In this document: in pieces, positions 1 through 8,415 of the stretch
Numbering within the stretch: the first letter of the stretch is position 1
Layout: the number at the start of each line of letters is the position of its first letter
NCBI RefSeq assembly: GCF_001428545.1
Contig: NZ_LMHZ01000001.1
Location: 961-64,960 of the forward strand
DNA length: 64,000 nucleotides
DNA from: Noviherbaspirillum sp. Root189
Lineage (GTDB): Bacteria > Pseudomonadota > Gammaproteobacteria > Burkholderiales > Burkholderiaceae_D
Reading direction: 5' to 3'
Translations under genes and position numbers: made by a program
Notes under the pieces: model-generated
Database searches by the model: none
Told to the model about the DNA's origin: nothing
The model's input: the letters and a program-made list of their open reading frames with translations, nothing else

Positions 1-125
1 CCGCCAAACTTCTTCGACAATACCGTTGCAATTGCTGCAGTCAGCGTGGTCTTGCCATGGTCAACGTGACCAATCGTGCCCACATTCACGTGCGGTTTGG
101 TCCGCTCAAACTTGCCTTTTGCCAT
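1..125 (-). CDS. tuf: EF-Tu (tuf), second copy of the 5' end, runs off the left edge
   Basis: On the minus strand an ATG at 125 opens a reading frame giving [20 protein letters not shown] and then the P-loop GHVDHGKT of the elongation factor Tu GTPase domain. EF-Tu delivers aminoacyl-tRNA to the ribosome in the cytoplasm. Only about 41 codons lie in the window, so I cannot tell whether this copy continues into a complete tuf gene. It is a base-for-base repeat of 321-445, lies out of frame with that copy (offset 320), and directly follows its truncation point. The identity is certain; the arrangement is odd (see the repeat entry). Confidence 0.75.
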   Translation of the reverse strand, partial: MAKGKFERTKPHVNVGTIGHVDHGKTTLTAAIATVLSKKFG

Positions 126-130
126 TTTAG

Positions 131-445
131 CACCAGGATCGCACCGTCCATCTGCGCGGCGCCAGTGATCATGTTCTTCACATAGTCAGCGTGGCCTGGG
201 CAGTCAACGTGCGCATAGTGGCGGTTCTGGGTTTCGTATTCAACGTGGGCGGTATTGATCGTGATGCCGCGCGCCTTTTCTTCCGGCGCCGCGTCGATCT
301 GGTCGTAGGCCTTGGCTTCGCCGCCAAACTTCTTCGACAATACCGTTGCAATTGCTGCAGTCAGCGTGGTCTTGCCATGGTCAACGTGACCAATCGTGCC
401 CACATTCACGTGCGGTTTGGTCCGCTCAAACTTGCCTTTTGCCAT
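131..445 (-). pseudogene. tuf: 5' fragment of EF-Tu gene (tuf), truncated by junction to a second copy
   Basis: The ATG at 445 starts an EF-Tu N-terminus: P-loop GHVDHGKT, switch I with [14 protein letters not shown], then [12 protein letters not shown] and MDGAILV. At about base 131 the frame breaks. Instead of continuing into the NKCD region of a full-length (about 396 aa) EF-Tu, the DNA jumps back to the 5' leader and start of tuf, and the residual frame ends after about 14 unrelated residues at 86. The gene sits downstream of tRNA-Tyr, tRNA-Gly and tRNA-Thr, the classical tufB context. A real partial duplication or a misassembly between two tuf copies would look the same here. The fragment alone cannot be functional, as it lacks most of the G domain and domains 2 and 3. 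Confidence 0.75.
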
Positions 446-521
446 TTTAGACTCCTAACGATTTGATGAGAATGTCCAGGCACGTGCCCGACTGTCTTGC
501 ATATGGATAAATCAAGAAAAC

Positions 522-596
<75 letters not shown>

Positions 597-683
597 ATTC
601 AGGGCCTTTCGAGATTTCGCTCAAAGCAAGATCTCGTCAAGACCTCTATATTGTCCGTATCAGGTATACGTCCAACTCAAAAC

Positions 684-757
684 TGGAGCGGGTGAAGGGA
701 ATCGAACCCTCGTCATAAGCTTGGAAGGCTTCAGCTCTACCATTGAGCTACACCCGC
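684..757 (-). tRNA. glyT: tRNA-Gly (TCC anticodon)
   Basis: The minus-strand cloverleaf has acceptor GCGGGTG/CACCCGC, discriminator T and encoded CCA, 74 nt in all. The anticodon loop CTTCCAA gives anticodon TCC, reading GGA and GGG, and the T arm contains GGTTCGATTCC. It is the middle gene of the Tyr-Gly-Thr tRNA block upstream of tuf, as in the E. coli tyrU-glyT-thrT-tufB operon. Confidence 0.96.
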
Positions 758-802
758 AAGGACTAACTACTTCAGCCGCACAATCTTTTCCCGCGGTACC
801 GC

Positions 803-888
803 TGGTGGAGGGGGCTGGATTCGAACCAGCGTACTCGTAAGAGGGCAGATTTACAGTCTGCTGCCATTAACCACTCGGCCACCCCTCC
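803..888 (-). tRNA. tyrU: tRNA-Tyr (GTA anticodon)
   Basis: This is a class II tRNA of 86 nt with acceptor GGAGGGG/CCCCTCC, discriminator A and encoded CCA. The anticodon stem-loop CAGACTGTAAATCTG gives anticodon GTA, followed by a long variable arm (CCCTCTTACGAG), as expected for bacterial tRNA-Tyr. It is the first gene of the tRNA-tuf transcription unit and sits about 15 bp downstream of a strong sigma-70-type promoter. Confidence 0.97.
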
Positions 889-902
889 GCGGGGAACCCC
901 AA

Positions 903-931
903 ACTATAGGCGAACACCTCCCGAGTGTCAA
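903..931 (-). promoter_or_regulatory. Sigma-70 promoter of the tRNA-tuf operon
   Basis: On the minus strand a perfect -35 TTGACA (926-931) is followed after exactly 17 bp by -10 TATAGT (903-908), just upstream of tRNA-Tyr. The stretch after the -10 is G/C rich (TTTGGGGTTCCCC), the discriminator type found at stringently controlled stable-RNA promoters. This is the best-matching promoter I found in the window. Confidence 0.85.
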
Positions 932-999
932 CATCAAAATCTGTTTTGTGAGTAATTTTCCAGATTACGTATCGATGTCGACCAAAAAGACAGGGACAA

Positions 1000-1965
1000 T
1001 CAAAACCTGGTTTCTCGGGCCGCAGCCAGGAAATCATCAAGAATGGGGGTGCAGTCCAACAGTTCGGCGCTGCCGCCGCGATGGAACTCGGGATGCCATT
1101 GCAAGCCCATGACGAAACGGGCCTTGCGATAACGAATGGCTTCGACAATGTCATCCTTGCCAGAAACTGCTTCGACGACAAGATCCCGCCCCAGATCCTT
1201 GACGGCCTGGTGGTGAATGGAGTTCACCAACGCTTCTGGTTTAGCGGAAAAGAGAGAGCGTAATGCTGAACCCTGCGGAAAATGAATGACATGGTAATGA
1301 CTGTCGTATAAATCATTGACATGCTCGATAGCAGTCGGTACGTCCGAGGCAATGTCTTGGTACAAGGTGCCGCCAAATGCAACATTAATAAGTTGACATC
1401 CCCGGCATATCCCGAGAACCGGCTTTCCCGCCTCGACGAATTCATGCAAAAGTTCCAATTCATACATATCCCGCGTGCGGTCCCCCGACCACTCTGGGCG
1501 AGTTGCGACTTCGGAATAGCTTTGTGGTGATACATCCGCGCCGCCCTGAAGTACGAGTCCGTCAAGATGTTTTGCATAATCGCGCAGTTTAATTTTGCTG
1601 GGATGCAACATGCCGTTAGTGTTTACGGTCGGGATCATGAAAACCAGTACATCTCGTGACATGACCCATTGTGCAATGGATTCTTCCAGATACTGCAAGG
1701 TCTTGCTACGTAACCCCTTGGCACCAAGTTCAGGATGAAAGATGCGTGCCGAAATACCAATTTTCAGGGTACGTTGGTTGATTCTGTTCAGGATCCGGTC
1801 AGACGCAGCTCGCACACGGGCGCTGATAATGCGCTGAGTCTGTGTCCATGGCGACTCGCCTTCGATTCTGCGCGTAAATGGCTGAGGTGCCGAACCAGTC
1901 GTCGGGGTAGCATCTACAGGCGCGTCCGGGGTCGCGCCTGCGTCAGGAATAATCTTTTCAGACAT
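1000..1965 (-). CDS. Gamma-glutamyl-gamma-aminobutyrate hydrolase family protein (peptidase C26)
   Basis: This is a class I glutamine-amidotransferase-fold hydrolase of 321 aa. The nucleophile elbow GICRGCQLINV and the C-terminal MGLQWHPEF supply the catalytic Cys and His, and LDGLVLQGGADVSP is the typical oxyanion-hole region. This family (PuuD-like) cleaves gamma-glutamyl bonds, for example gamma-glutamyl-GABA in putrescine breakdown. No other puu gene is nearby, so the substrate is unknown. About 65 residues precede the fold, Pro/Ala/Thr rich, with no clear signal peptide, which is longer than in E. coli PuuD. It reads away from the divergent ArsC-like gene at 2188. Confidence 0.85.
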   Translation of the reverse strand: MSEKIIPDAGATPDAPVDATPTTGSAPQPFTRRIEGESPWTQTQRIISARVRAASDRILNRINQRTLKIGISARIFHPELGAKGLRSKTLQYLEESIAQWVMSRDVLVFMIPTVNTNGMLHPSKIKLRDYAKHLDGLVLQGGADVSPQSYSEVATRPEWSGDRTRDMYELELLHEFVEAGKPVLGICRGCQLINVAFGGTLYQDIASDVPTAIEHVNDLYDSHYHVIHFPQGSALRSLFSAKPEALVNSIHHQAVKDLGRDLVVEAVSGKDDIVEAIRYRKARFVMGLQWHPEFHRGGSAELLDCTPILDDFLAAARETRF

Positions 1966-2187
1966 AGGTGGAAAATTGGGGGGCGTCAGCGCTTAAAAAG
2001 CGCGCTTAAGGGGATATAAGATTGGGAACCTGCCCCTGAAGTTGGGCGATTCCGTTCTTCTGACAAAATGAAGTGCGCCGGGTTCAATGCCGATGTGCAT
2101 CTTATCCTGCATTATGTTCATGTCAAAAAAGCACATTATGCTGGCTGGGCGATACAATGCATTATTCAACATTCGTTTTCTTTCAAG

Positions 2188-2550
2188 ATGACCATCACGA
2201 TTTATCATAACCGCCGCTGTTCAAAGTCGCATGAAGCATTGGAACGCGTTACGCATTTTGCCAGCCTTCATCATCAAGAGGTTAACGTGGTCGATTACCT
2301 CGATACCCCGTTGAACTTTACTCAGTTGCAGGCATTGCAGCGCCAACTCGGTGTGAGTGCGCGCGATCTTGTCCGCGCCAATGAAGAAGAATATATGACA
2401 CTGCGGCTTGATCAAGCCGACGAGCACGCCCTTCTGCAAGCACTTGCAGCGACACCCAAATTGTTACAGCGCCCTATTGTCGTTGTCGATGAAAAGGCAA
2501 TCATTGCCCGCCCCCCGGAATTGCTGGACACCTTCCTGTCAGCGAGCTGA
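2188..2550 (+). CDS. ArsC/Spx-family protein (arsenate reductase-like, YfgD type)
   Basis: This 120-aa cytoplasmic thioredoxin-fold protein starts MTITIYHNRRCSKSHEAL, where RRCSKS is the N-terminal catalytic Cys loop of the ArsC family. LLQRPIVVVDEKAIIARPPE matches the conserved RP(I/L) segment that closes the ArsC active site. I chose the ATG at 2188 because homologues begin right at the first beta strand; a longer frame opens earlier but lacks family sequence. No arsR, arsB or acr3 gene lies nearby, so arsenate resistance is not implied; members of the YfgD branch are often stand-alone and uncharacterised. It faces the TPR response regulator gene tail to tail (14 bp apart). Confidence 0.85.
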   Translation: MTITIYHNRRCSKSHEALERVTHFASLHHQEVNVVDYLDTPLNFTQLQALQRQLGVSARDLVRANEEEYMTLRLDQADEHALLQALAATPKLLQRPIVVVDEKAIIARPPELLDTFLSAS

Positions 2551-2564
2551 TAACGCGGGCACAA

Positions 2565-4193
2565 TCAGGATGCGGCAGGTGGTCTGATACCGTATTTCTT
2601 CATGATAGCCAGATGCAGGTCTCCTAAAGGCACCAGGCGCGGGTTATTTGGATCCAGCCTGCGCGCCGACTCGATATATCCTCGCACCTGCTCTCCTAGC
2701 TGATTATCCCATCCGAGATTTTCAAGGTATTTCAATACCGCTACGGCGGCGTTGAAGACAACCTGCGGGTTTTCTGGCAATTTGCGTACCGCAGCGGTCA
2801 TTAGCGATACCGCGCCTTCGAAATCTCCCTGCTTGGCCTTTTCTGCACCCGACGACACCAGCTCAACGACTTGGCGGCGGCTCTCTTTGGCGACCTTCTC
2901 GGCCAACTCGCGGCGCCCTGCTTGTTCGAAGACGCGCATTGCCTTGGCGAGGGCCACGTCATCGGCAGCGTTGCTCATCACGTCACGCATCACTTCGGAC
3001 GCACCCTCTTCCAAATTGTGGCCGAGGCAAGTTTTGGCTAGCTCCATCTTCATGTCATTAGAGATACCATCGGTATGACGACAGGCCATCACGGCCGCCG
3101 CCAAGTCTTGCGCAGCCTGCTCCGCATTGCCGAGCTCGGTTTGGACGAGCGCCGATGACAAGGCGCGGCAAGCAGGTGTTTTGTCGAAATTGCCAAGCGA
3201 CTTCTCCAGATCGCGAATGACTGACGAAGCCTGCTTGGTATCGCCTTTTTTTACCAGTGTACGTACCAGCCGCACATGATCTTCGGGGTCCCGGAATTCG
3301 GAATACTTCGCCTTGGTGACCACCTTTTGAAAGGACTTTTCGGCCGTATCGATGTCGCCTGCCTCAAGCGCAATCTCCCCAAGCTTGCGCAAGCGCCGTA
3401 CGGCATGCGGCGAGATAGCGACGGCTTCCACCAAAACATCCTTGGCTTCAGACAACTGTTCGCCAGCCAGATGGGTTTTGGCGAGCCAGTCATAAGCGTC
3501 CATGTATTTGCTGTTTTCTTCTACCAGCGCCTTGAGCAGCATTTCCGCCTCGCCAAATTTCTGCTGCATGAACAGGGTTTTGGCGAGTCCCAGCCTTGCC
3601 CAGGCTACTGCTTTCGTGGCAAGCAACTCCTGGTAGATCGTTTCTGCTCCCTCGGCCTCGCCAAGAATCACATGTAGCTCCGCGCGCAAACGCATGAAAT
3701 CAATCGCATAACGGCGGTATTTTTCTTCGCCGATCTGGCAAATTTCGATCGCCTCATGCAGGTTGCCGTGCTCCATCAGGTGGTATGCAGGAAGAAAAGC
3801 CGTACGCTTTTCAATGGCCTTGCCGATACGGTCGAGCAGTGTATCCGCGGTAAATGGCTTGAGGATGTAGTCGGTCGGTGCCAGTTCAGCGGCGCTTACA
3901 ACCTTTTCGTACGCCCGCTCGGCAGTGACGATGATGAAAACGGTCCAGAGGGGAATCAGCTTATTGTGACGAAGATCTTCCAGCAACTGCTGGCCATCCT
4001 GGCCGTCTCCAAGATCGTATTCGCAAAGAATCAGGTCGTAGGATTTGTTCTTGAGCGGCCGGATGGCGGTTCCGGAGCTGACCGCATGGTCGATCTTGTT
4101 GATTCCGCAAAGATTGAGCATGTTATGCATATTGGCACGCATGCCCGACTGTGGCTCAACGATTAACGCAGTTAAACTTCGAAGCGAGGTCAT
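2565..4193 (-). CDS. Response regulator with TPR repeat output region
   Basis: This protein is about 542 aa. Residues 5-125 form a CheY-like receiver: LIVEPQSG at the first strand, LILCEYDLGDGQDG carrying the probable phospho-acceptor Asp, FIIVTAE at the switch Thr, and YILKPF with the invariant Lys. Residues 140 to the end are helical TPR-like repeats (for example EAEMLLKALVEENSKYMDAY and WLAKTHLAGEQLSEAKDVLV). There is no DNA-binding or enzymatic domain, so output is presumably protein-protein interaction. I chose the ATG at 4193 because the receiver begins immediately after it. No histidine kinase gene is adjacent. Confidence 0.85.
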   Translation of the reverse strand: MTSLRSLTALIVEPQSGMRANMHNMLNLCGINKIDHAVSSGTAIRPLKNKSYDLILCEYDLGDGQDGQQLLEDLRHNKLIPLWTVFIIVTAERAYEKVVSAAELAPTDYILKPFTADTLLDRIGKAIEKRTAFLPAYHLMEHGNLHEAIEICQIGEEKYRRYAIDFMRLRAELHVILGEAEGAETIYQELLATKAVAWARLGLAKTLFMQQKFGEAEMLLKALVEENSKYMDAYDWLAKTHLAGEQLSEAKDVLVEAVAISPHAVRRLRKLGEIALEAGDIDTAEKSFQKVVTKAKYSEFRDPEDHVRLVRTLVKKGDTKQASSVIRDLEKSLGNFDKTPACRALSSALVQTELGNAEQAAQDLAAAVMACRHTDGISNDMKMELAKTCLGHNLEEGASEVMRDVMSNAADDVALAKAMRVFEQAGRRELAEKVAKESRRQVVELVSSGAEKAKQGDFEGAVSLMTAAVRKLPENPQVVFNAAVAVLKYLENLGWDNQLGEQVRGYIESARRLDPNNPRLVPLGDLHLAIMKKYGIRPPAAS

Positions 4194-4343
4194 GGCTGGG
4201 GTTTCCGTGCAACGCAAACAGGTCAGTACCGAGGCATCAAAGCAGCCCAAGCGGGCTTCGTGTGTGGCGAGCCCTCATAGCGTCAAAATACCATTGTAGT
4301 GCCGAAATGCAAGCCTGACGCACTCCCGCCGGAGAATTTGATA

Positions 4344-5765
4344 TCAGACGGGTGCTGTTGGAATCGGACGCATACGCCATGCGGCAAGGATTGCCATGGC
4401 ACAAAGCACGGCAACCAGCACAAAGGTTTCGCTGAACGCCTGGACCGGATCACTCTGCTGGGCAGGAGCGACTCCTTGGTGGGCTCCGAGCCGCCATTCC
4501 AGAACAATACCAACCAGACTGACGCCGATTGCTCCGCCAAGTTGCCGGACGAAATTGATGGTGCTGGCTCCTTGCGCGATCATGTTGTAATCCACGCCGC
4601 GCATCGCACCGAGGCTGAGCGCCGGTAGCACAAAGCCGAGTCCGACGCGCCCGATGATGGCAATACCCATCAGCATCAGATAACTGGTACTCCTGGATCC
4701 GAATGCCATCAAGGCAAAGGATAAGGCCAGCAATGCCAATCCAATTGACACCAGAATATTCGGTGAAAAACGGTCGGCCAGCTTACCAGCCATAATAATC
4801 GTGACAGCAAGCACGATGCCCGCAGGCAGGAGAACGACGCCGGCTTGCGACGGTGCATAGTGCAGCGCTATCTGCATATAGACCGGCCACAGATAAGTAG
4901 AACCGAACAGGCCGGCGCCATAAATGAAAGCGACCAAGGCGCCCATGGAAAACTGCCGGTAACGGAAAAGTTGCATGTTCATCAAGCCGCCTTCGTTGCG
5001 CAACTGATACACGACAAAGCCGGCGAGCATTCCGAGTGCGGCCAGCAGCAGAACGACCGCCTGAAGCCGGCTTTCATGCAGGTGCACCATGCCATTGAGC
5101 AGCATGGTGATGCCCAGTCCGGCCAATAGCAATCCTTTCCAGTCCAGGGGGTGCGTGTCGCCGGCCATCGGTGAACTGACTGCCAGCAGACGACGCACCA
5201 TGAACAACACCGCCAGGCAGAAAGGCACGACAACGAAGAAAATCGAGCGCCATCCGAAATGTTCAACCAGCACGCCGCCGACGCTAGGTCCAAGGGCTGG
5301 CGCCAGAACGACACCGAAACCAAATACGCCCATGGCCTTACCTTGTTCATGCGGCTCAAAGGCGCGTAACACCACAATCGAGGGAATCGGCTGAAGAATG
5401 CCGGCAGCCAGTCCTTCCACGACACGCATCGACAACAGCATCGGGTAGTTGATACTGAATCCGCCGGCCACACCACCGAACAGCAACAACAGGATGGCTC
5501 CCGAATAGGTACGGCGCAAGCCGAAACGCAGCAACAGCCAGGGCGTGGTCAGCATCGACAGCGTCATGGCCAGCATGAATCCGGCCGAAACCCATTGCGC
5601 GCGCTCCTGTCCCAGCGTGAAGTAACGGCTCAGGTCAGGCACTGCGACATTAACGATCGTAGACGAAAGAATGGATGCCATGGTACCGATCATGACGGTC
5701 GTCAGTACCAGCCATTTGTAGCGGGCACCATAACGCGCGCGCAGTTGTTCCAGGGTAGGTTGCAT
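4344..5765 (-). CDS. DHA2-family MFS drug efflux transporter (EmrB/QacA type)
   Basis: A 473-aa inner-membrane major facilitator with many hydrophobic segments. STIVNVAVPDLSRYF at residues 36-50 is the DHA2 motif D1 region (normally LDxTIVNVALP), followed by the motif A region WLLLRFGLRRTYSG and a motif C-like GFGVVLAPALGPSVGGVLVEHFGWR. Such proteins export hydrophobic drugs by proton antiport, often with an EmrA adaptor, but no adaptor gene is next to it. It has the same orientation as the DUF2905 genes, 122 bp downstream of them, so shared transcription is possible. The substrate cannot be inferred. Confidence 0.88.
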   Translation of the reverse strand: MQPTLEQLRARYGARYKWLVLTTVMIGTMASILSSTIVNVAVPDLSRYFTLGQERAQWVSAGFMLAMTLSMLTTPWLLLRFGLRRTYSGAILLLLFGGVAGGFSINYPMLLSMRVVEGLAAGILQPIPSIVVLRAFEPHEQGKAMGVFGFGVVLAPALGPSVGGVLVEHFGWRSIFFVVVPFCLAVLFMVRRLLAVSSPMAGDTHPLDWKGLLLAGLGITMLLNGMVHLHESRLQAVVLLLAALGMLAGFVVYQLRNEGGLMNMQLFRYRQFSMGALVAFIYGAGLFGSTYLWPVYMQIALHYAPSQAGVVLLPAGIVLAVTIIMAGKLADRFSPNILVSIGLALLALSFALMAFGSRSTSYLMLMGIAIIGRVGLGFVLPALSLGAMRGVDYNMIAQGASTINFVRQLGGAIGVSLVGIVLEWRLGAHQGVAPAQQSDPVQAFSETFVLVAVLCAMAILAAWRMRPIPTAPV

Positions 5766-5887
5766 GCAAAGGTCGTTGGGAGAATATAGCCGGACAGTAT
5801 ATTTGTTCCGGATCCAAGCTGTATGCGTTGCTGCAATCCTTGGGCTTTATCGTGCCTGCCAGGACAATAGTGGTCTATCCTGGTCAG

Positions 5888-6103
5888 CTAGCAAAACATG
5901 CAGGTCCAGCTGACGATTTCTGCAATTACAAATGCCAACACCGACCAGACTACCGTGGACCCGAACGGCAGGCACAGCACGATGCCACGCATGCGAAACC
6001 GTACATCGGCAGGCATCCGTCCCACCCGCAATCTATCGAGAAACGGCAGAAGCGGATAAAACACAAACAGGGCAAGAAAAATGACGGCAACCCAGCGGAT
6101 CAT
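5888..6103 (-). CDS. DUF2905 small membrane protein (copy 2)
   Basis: This 71-aa protein has two predicted membrane helices separated by a short loop: MIRWVAVIFLALFVFYPLLP, then RLRVGRMPADVRFRMRG, then a second helix rich in V, L and I. The loop pattern (I/V)GR(M/L)P(A/G)D is the DUF2905 signature; no biochemical function is established. It lies 11 bp after the stop of a paralogue at 6115-6312. Compared with that copy it is more diverged and ends in a Cys-containing tail, suggesting tandem duplication followed by drift. Confidence 0.75.
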   Translation of the reverse strand: MIRWVAVIFLALFVFYPLLPFLDRLRVGRMPADVRFRMRGIVLCLPFGSTVVWSVLAFVIAEIVSWTCMFC

Positions 6104-6114
6104 GGAGTGCCTTT

Positions 6115-6312
6115 CTAGCGCAACAGCCGTGCAACAAGCACCACGAACAAGGACATCAGAATGGTGGATGCAAACGGCAGCATGATCTTGCGCCCGAACA
6201 GGGTGAACCGGAAATCACCCGGTAACCGGCCGATGCCGAGTTTTTCGAGCCATGGCAAGGCCGCCGAAAACACGATCAGCGCGATAAAGATTGTCAGCAC
6301 CCAGCGGATCAT
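6115..6312 (-). CDS. DUF2905 small membrane protein (copy 1)
   Basis: This 65-aa protein has two membrane helices around a KLGIGRLPGDFRF loop, the core of DUF2905. I chose the ATG at 6312 because GAGGA sits 7 bp upstream and the paralogue starts with the same MIRWV. The gene follows the MidA-type methyltransferase gene by 61 bp in the same direction and precedes its own paralogue by 11 bp. Function is unknown; the family is conserved as a single short integral membrane protein in many proteobacteria. Confidence 0.85.
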   Translation of the reverse strand: MIRWVLTIFIALIVFSAALPWLEKLGIGRLPGDFRFTLFGRKIMLPFASTILMSLFVVLVARLLR

Positions 6313-6373
6313 CGCGCATTCCTCAACAGATATCCGCAACGCGGCCTGCCTGCAGGCAGGGTAAAACGCCTCG

Positions 6374-7537
6374 TCATAGTCGATAGCTCCTGTCGTTGCG
6401 ACCGAAGCGGTCCGGTAACGTCGCGCCCTTACCGACCACGAGTACCTTGAACAATTCTCCCATTTCCGCCGGTGAAATCAGCTTTTGCACGGCGTTGGCC
6501 TGCGGCAAATAGCGTTTTGCATCCTCGGGCGACGTTCGCAGTAAAAGCTTGCCAATACCGGCATCGAGTAGGAACGCAGCCTGGCTGGTGTAGCCGAGCA
6601 AGTCCAGACCCCTATCGGCGGCTGCCTGCGCCATGGCGGTAAAGTCCACGTGCGCGGTTACATCCTGCAAACCGGGAAGGTAGAACGGGTCCGGATGCGC
6701 ATGGTGCCGATAATGGCACATCAGCGTGCCCTGCATGCGCTGTGGATGGTAATACTCGTGAGCAGGAAATCCATAATCAATCAGGATGGCGACACAGCCC
6801 CGCCCACTCTGCCCGTGTCCCGACGCGATCATTGTTCCGAGTGAACGCATAAAGCCTGCCGCTACGGTATGGGTTTCAGTGAGATAGCCTGGCGGCAGCT
6901 CAGATGCGTCCGGCACCTGCCTGATCAGGTCCGCATGACAGGGGCGATCCTCAAACACGAACCCGCCTCCGGGACCAAGACCGACGCCACGCTCCTGCCA
7001 GCCGTTGTCGGTCCTCACCACGAGGTTGACCGGCATCGCATCGAGCACCTCGTTGCCGAGCACCACGCCGGAAAAGCTGTCGGGAAACCGGTCCAGCCAT
7101 GTCACTTCAGGAAACTCGCGCAAGGTTTCTTCCTGACGGGCACGCAATTCGCCTGACACTTCGACAATGGCATACCGTTCAATGGCTACGCCCATTTGCC
7201 GCAGTTCGGTTAGCACGTCGCGGGCCAGCTTTCCGGTACCGGCACCGAATTCAAGAATCTGGAAAGCGGTCTGGGACATCAGTTCCGCGGCCAGCTGCGC
7301 CATGGCACCACCAAAAAGCGGCGTGATTTCAGGCGCGGTTGTAAAATCTCCGTCTTTACCAAGTTTTGCGGCCCCGCCACTGTAGTATCCCAGTCCTGGC
7401 GCATAAAGCACCAGGTCCATGTACTGCGCGAATGGAATCCAGCCGGCATGTTGCCTGATCTCGTCGGCAATCAGCTGGCAAAGCGCATTGGATGCGGCCA
7501 GCGCATCGGCGGAAGGTTGGGGCAGTTGCAGTTGCAT
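6374..7537 (-). CDS. MidA/NDUFAF7-family SAM-dependent methyltransferase
   Basis: This is a 387-aa cytoplasmic protein. The N-terminal segment with MDLVLYAPGLGYYSGG and KDGDFTTAPEITPLFGG is the hallmark of the NDUFAF7/MidA family (old name DUF185), and ILEFGAGTGKLARDVL is the SAM-binding glycine motif. GVVLGNEVLDAMPVNLV is the conserved motif after the third strand. Mitochondrial NDUFAF7 dimethylates an arginine of a complex I subunit during assembly; the bacterial target is not known from this sequence. I chose the ATG at 7537 because family homology begins just after it; in-frame starts further upstream would run into the divergent SDR promoter region. Confidence 0.88.
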   Translation of the reverse strand: MQLQLPQPSADALAASNALCQLIADEIRQHAGWIPFAQYMDLVLYAPGLGYYSGGAAKLGKDGDFTTAPEITPLFGGAMAQLAAELMSQTAFQILEFGAGTGKLARDVLTELRQMGVAIERYAIVEVSGELRARQEETLREFPEVTWLDRFPDSFSGVVLGNEVLDAMPVNLVVRTDNGWQERGVGLGPGGGFVFEDRPCHADLIRQVPDASELPPGYLTETHTVAAGFMRSLGTMIASGHGQSGRGCVAILIDYGFPAHEYYHPQRMQGTLMCHYRHHAHPDPFYLPGLQDVTAHVDFTAMAQAAADRGLDLLGYTSQAAFLLDAGIGKLLLRTSPEDAKRYLPQANAVQKLISPAEMGELFKVLVVGKGATLPDRFGRNDRSYRL

Positions 7538-7635
7538 GTCCCGTATTGTATTGAAATCGGCAGATTGCTTGGGAATTAATCCGGCACTGCCGCTGGCCAG
7601 GTCGCCATCGATCATCATTGACAACCAATAGCACC

Positions 7636-8403
7636 ATGACAACAGGAAACGGCAAAGTAGCGCTCGTGACCGGCGCGGGCAAACGCATCGGGCGCGTCAT
7701 TGCGCTCGCGCTAGCGCGGCGTGGCTGGGATATCGCGGTCCATTACGGGCGCTCCGCCGACGGCGCCGCTGCGACCGTGCGCGACATCCAGGCGTTGGGG
7801 CAGCGTGCGGTAGCCCTGCAATGCGAACTGGCCGACGAACGGGCGGTCCGCGCATTATTGCCGCAAGCATCAGAGACACTCGGCACCGTCGCTTGTGTGA
7901 TCAACAACGCTTCCCTGTTTGCCTACGATGATGCTGCCGGCTTTTCGCACGACATGCTGGACCGTCACATGCAGGTCAACGTCGCCGCGCCGCTGCTGCT
8001 GGCGCAAGCCCTGCATGCGCAGATACCAGACGACGGTCAAGGCGTCGTAGTCAACATCCTTGATCAGAAGCTGTTCAACCTGAATCCCGATTTTCTGTCT
8101 TACACCATGTCGAAAGCCGCCTTGCAGACGGCCACCATGATGCTGGCGCAAACGCTGGCGCCCAAGGTGCGCGTTGTCGGCGTCGCGCCGGGCATCACGC
8201 TGGTATCGGGCGAACAGACCGAAGAAGAATTTACCAAGGCCCATCGGGTGACCCCGCTGGGCCGATCCAGTACACCGGATGATGTTGCATCCACTGTTTG
8301 CTTTGTTGTCGAGTCGCCGGCCATCACCGGCACCACCCTGGTCGTCGATGGCGGCCAGCATTTGATCCCCCTCCAGCGCGACGTGATGTTCGTTGCCAAA
8401 TAA
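7636..8403 (+). CDS. SDR-family oxidoreductase (pteridine reductase-like)
   Basis: This 255-aa short-chain dehydrogenase has the nucleotide motif TGAGKRIG near the start, NNAS, and the catalytic SYTMSKAAL (Tyr-x-x-x-Lys). The arginine in the glycine motif (GKRIGR) and the HYGRS segment suggest NADPH preference, as in PTR1/FolM pteridine reductases. It is followed 12 bp downstream by a dihydroneopterin aldolase-family gene, supporting a role in pterin or folate metabolism such as dihydromonapterin reduction. I chose the ATG at 7636 over a TTG 18 bp upstream. Promoters of this gene and of the methyltransferase must share the 98 bp between their starts. Confidence 0.85.
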   Translation: MTTGNGKVALVTGAGKRIGRVIALALARRGWDIAVHYGRSADGAAATVRDIQALGQRAVALQCELADERAVRALLPQASETLGTVACVINNASLFAYDDAAGFSHDMLDRHMQVNVAAPLLLAQALHAQIPDDGQGVVVNILDQKLFNLNPDFLSYTMSKAALQTATMMLAQTLAPKVRVVGVAPGITLVSGEQTEEEFTKAHRVTPLGRSSTPDDVASTVCFVVESPAITGTTLVVDGGQHLIPLQRDVMFVAK

Positions 8404-8415
8404 CCTGTAGCCACT

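Larger units (their letters stand above)
1..450. repeat. 130-bp direct duplication at the tuf 5' end (1-130 = 321-450)
   Basis: Bases 1-130 and 321-450 read identically, giving a period of 320 bp. The identity stops exactly at 130/450, where one copy continues into mid-tuf sequence and the other into the normal tuf leader. It may extend left of the window. The period is not a multiple of three, so the duplication breaks the frame. Bacteria of this group usually carry two near-identical tuf genes, which makes a short-read assembly error at a contig edge a likely cause. Confidence 0.9.
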
